A stretch of DNA of 13,551 nt from Rhodothermota bacterium (GTDB lineage: Bacteria; Hydrogenedentota; Hydrogenedentia; Hydrogenedentales; GCA-2746185). Shown here one piece after another: positions 13,059-13,551 of this stretch (position 1 is the first letter of the stretch; every line of letters starts with the position of its first letter). The stretch lies in the NCBI GenBank assembly GCA_009885415.1, contig VFKU01000894.1, forward strand, positions 1 to 13,551, in the 5' to 3' direction. The position numbers were made by a program, and so were the translations under genes. The notes beneath the pieces are model-generated. The model made no database searches. It was not told the origin of the DNA and saw only the letters and a program-made list of their open reading frames with translations.

Positions 13059-13551
13059 GTGTTCCGGATTCCAACGGCCGACATGATCATGTCCGTCGCC
13101 CTGGCTGCGATTCTCGCCGGGCTGGTCGCCTGCACCCGGCCGCATCTCTCGAACGACTCGTTCACCTTCACCATTGGAAACGTCAGCCCCATCGTCGCCG
13201 CATCTCTCCCGACGTCCACCTTTGCCGCGACCGTCACCGGCGTGGGAAAAACCCCCCGGAACCAGCATCGAGTGACGTTGAACAGCCCCGCCGGAGGGCT
13301 CTTCACCGTGACCGGCGCCGCATTCTATGAGTTGGGGTCGGTGTGGAATATGCAACTGTGGACCAACGGCTCTCCCGTCACGTTCTCCATGCTGGAGGGC
13401 AAGGCGGAGGCCGCCGACCTCCCGGCGACCCTCAGACCAATCGCTCAAAATGTCCGACTGCGCGCCGGCAACAATGAGTTGGTCCTACGCACCACGCAAA
13501 CGGAGGCCCCCATCGTCTTGCGACTTCAACGACAGGCGCCGACGCGATGGG
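13059..13551 (+). CDS. Predicted lipoprotein or secreted protein, 3'-truncated by window edge
   Basis: A frame opening with GTG at 13059 stays open to the end of the window (164 codons). GAGAGG (13045-13050) sits 8 nt upstream, a good ribosome-binding site. The N-terminus is MFRIPTADMIMSV followed by a hydrophobic stretch ending in LAGLVAC (19-25), which fits a lipobox with Cys25, or otherwise a signal peptide. The rest is rich in Thr, Val, Ala and Leu with few charges and looks like beta structure (for example FTFTIGNVSP, LRAGNNELVLRTT), possibly a beta-sandwich domain. It follows the MBOAT gene by 15 bp. In AlgI-type operons the partner is often a periplasmic SGNH/AlgJ-AlgX-type acetyl carrier; no such motif is visible in this N-terminal part, so that role is only a possibility. 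Confidence 0.7.
   Translation, partial: MFRIPTADMIMSVALAAILAGLVACTRPHLSNDSFTFTIGNVSPIVAASLPTSTFAATVTGVGKTPRNQHRVTLNSPAGGLFTVTGAAFYELGSVWNMQLWTNGSPVTFSMLEGKAEAADLPATLRPIAQNVRLRAGNNELVLRTTQTEAPIVLRLQRQAPTRW

Noticed and set aside
1..13551. tRNA, rRNA, CRISPR array, transposase or phage/defence island
   Set aside because: I saw no cloverleaf, no spaced direct repeats, no DDE or integrase motifs, and no flanking inverted repeats with target duplication.

Overview
The window is a GC-rich, densely coded bacterial chromosome segment with no rRNA, tRNA, CRISPR, insertion sequence or phage signature. The gene content is an HDOD signalling protein, a stand-alone ankyrin-repeat protein, a polyprenyl sugar transferase, a Gld-like ABC transporter with a DUF4340 partner, an AlgI-like MBOAT, and a three-hairpin palindromic intergenic element. 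This fits a large-genome, envelope-rich Gram-negative lineage near the PVC / Hydrogenedentes / Planctomycetes kind of environmental bacteria. That placement is inference from gene style, not from a marker gene.

Left part (1-4294): an HDOD-domain protein enters from the left edge, cut off at its N-terminus inside what looks like a zinc ribbon. It converges on an eight-repeat ankyrin gene on the minus strand. A divergent promoter region of about 200 bp, with a similar TGGTAT-type extended -10 box on each strand, separates the ankyrin gene from a two-gene plus-strand operon. That operon holds a membrane polyprenyl-phosphate sugar phosphotransferase (which starts exopolysaccharide or O-glycan lipid carriers) and a membrane-anchored TPR protein, coupled by a GTGA start/stop overlap.

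Middle part (4288-5658): a small minus-strand coiled-coil plus zinc-ribbon protein overlaps the TPR gene tail-to-tail. A tiny two-helix membrane protein is divergent from it. A three-hairpin repeat-like element follows, then an iron-sulfur-type uracil-DNA glycosylase.

Right-centre (5656-11234, minus strand): a three-gene operon transcribed in the order ABC ATPase, permease-GldG fusion, DUF4340 protein. The ATPase and the fusion overlap by ATGA; the DUF4340 gene follows after 57 bp. Together they look like a complete gliding-type (GldA/GldF/GldG) ABC-2 transporter, with two subunits fused and an extracytoplasmic partner built from four similar modules.

Right end (11235-13551): a 420-bp intergenic region carries divergent promoter candidates. 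It is followed by an AlgI/PatA-like MBOAT O-acyltransferase and, 15 bp later, the start of a predicted lipoprotein that runs off the window. This looks like the start of a polysaccharide O-acetylation operon. Much of the window therefore serves the cell envelope: glycan initiation, a Gld-like exporter and glycan acylation. Nothing in the sequence proves that these operons act together.
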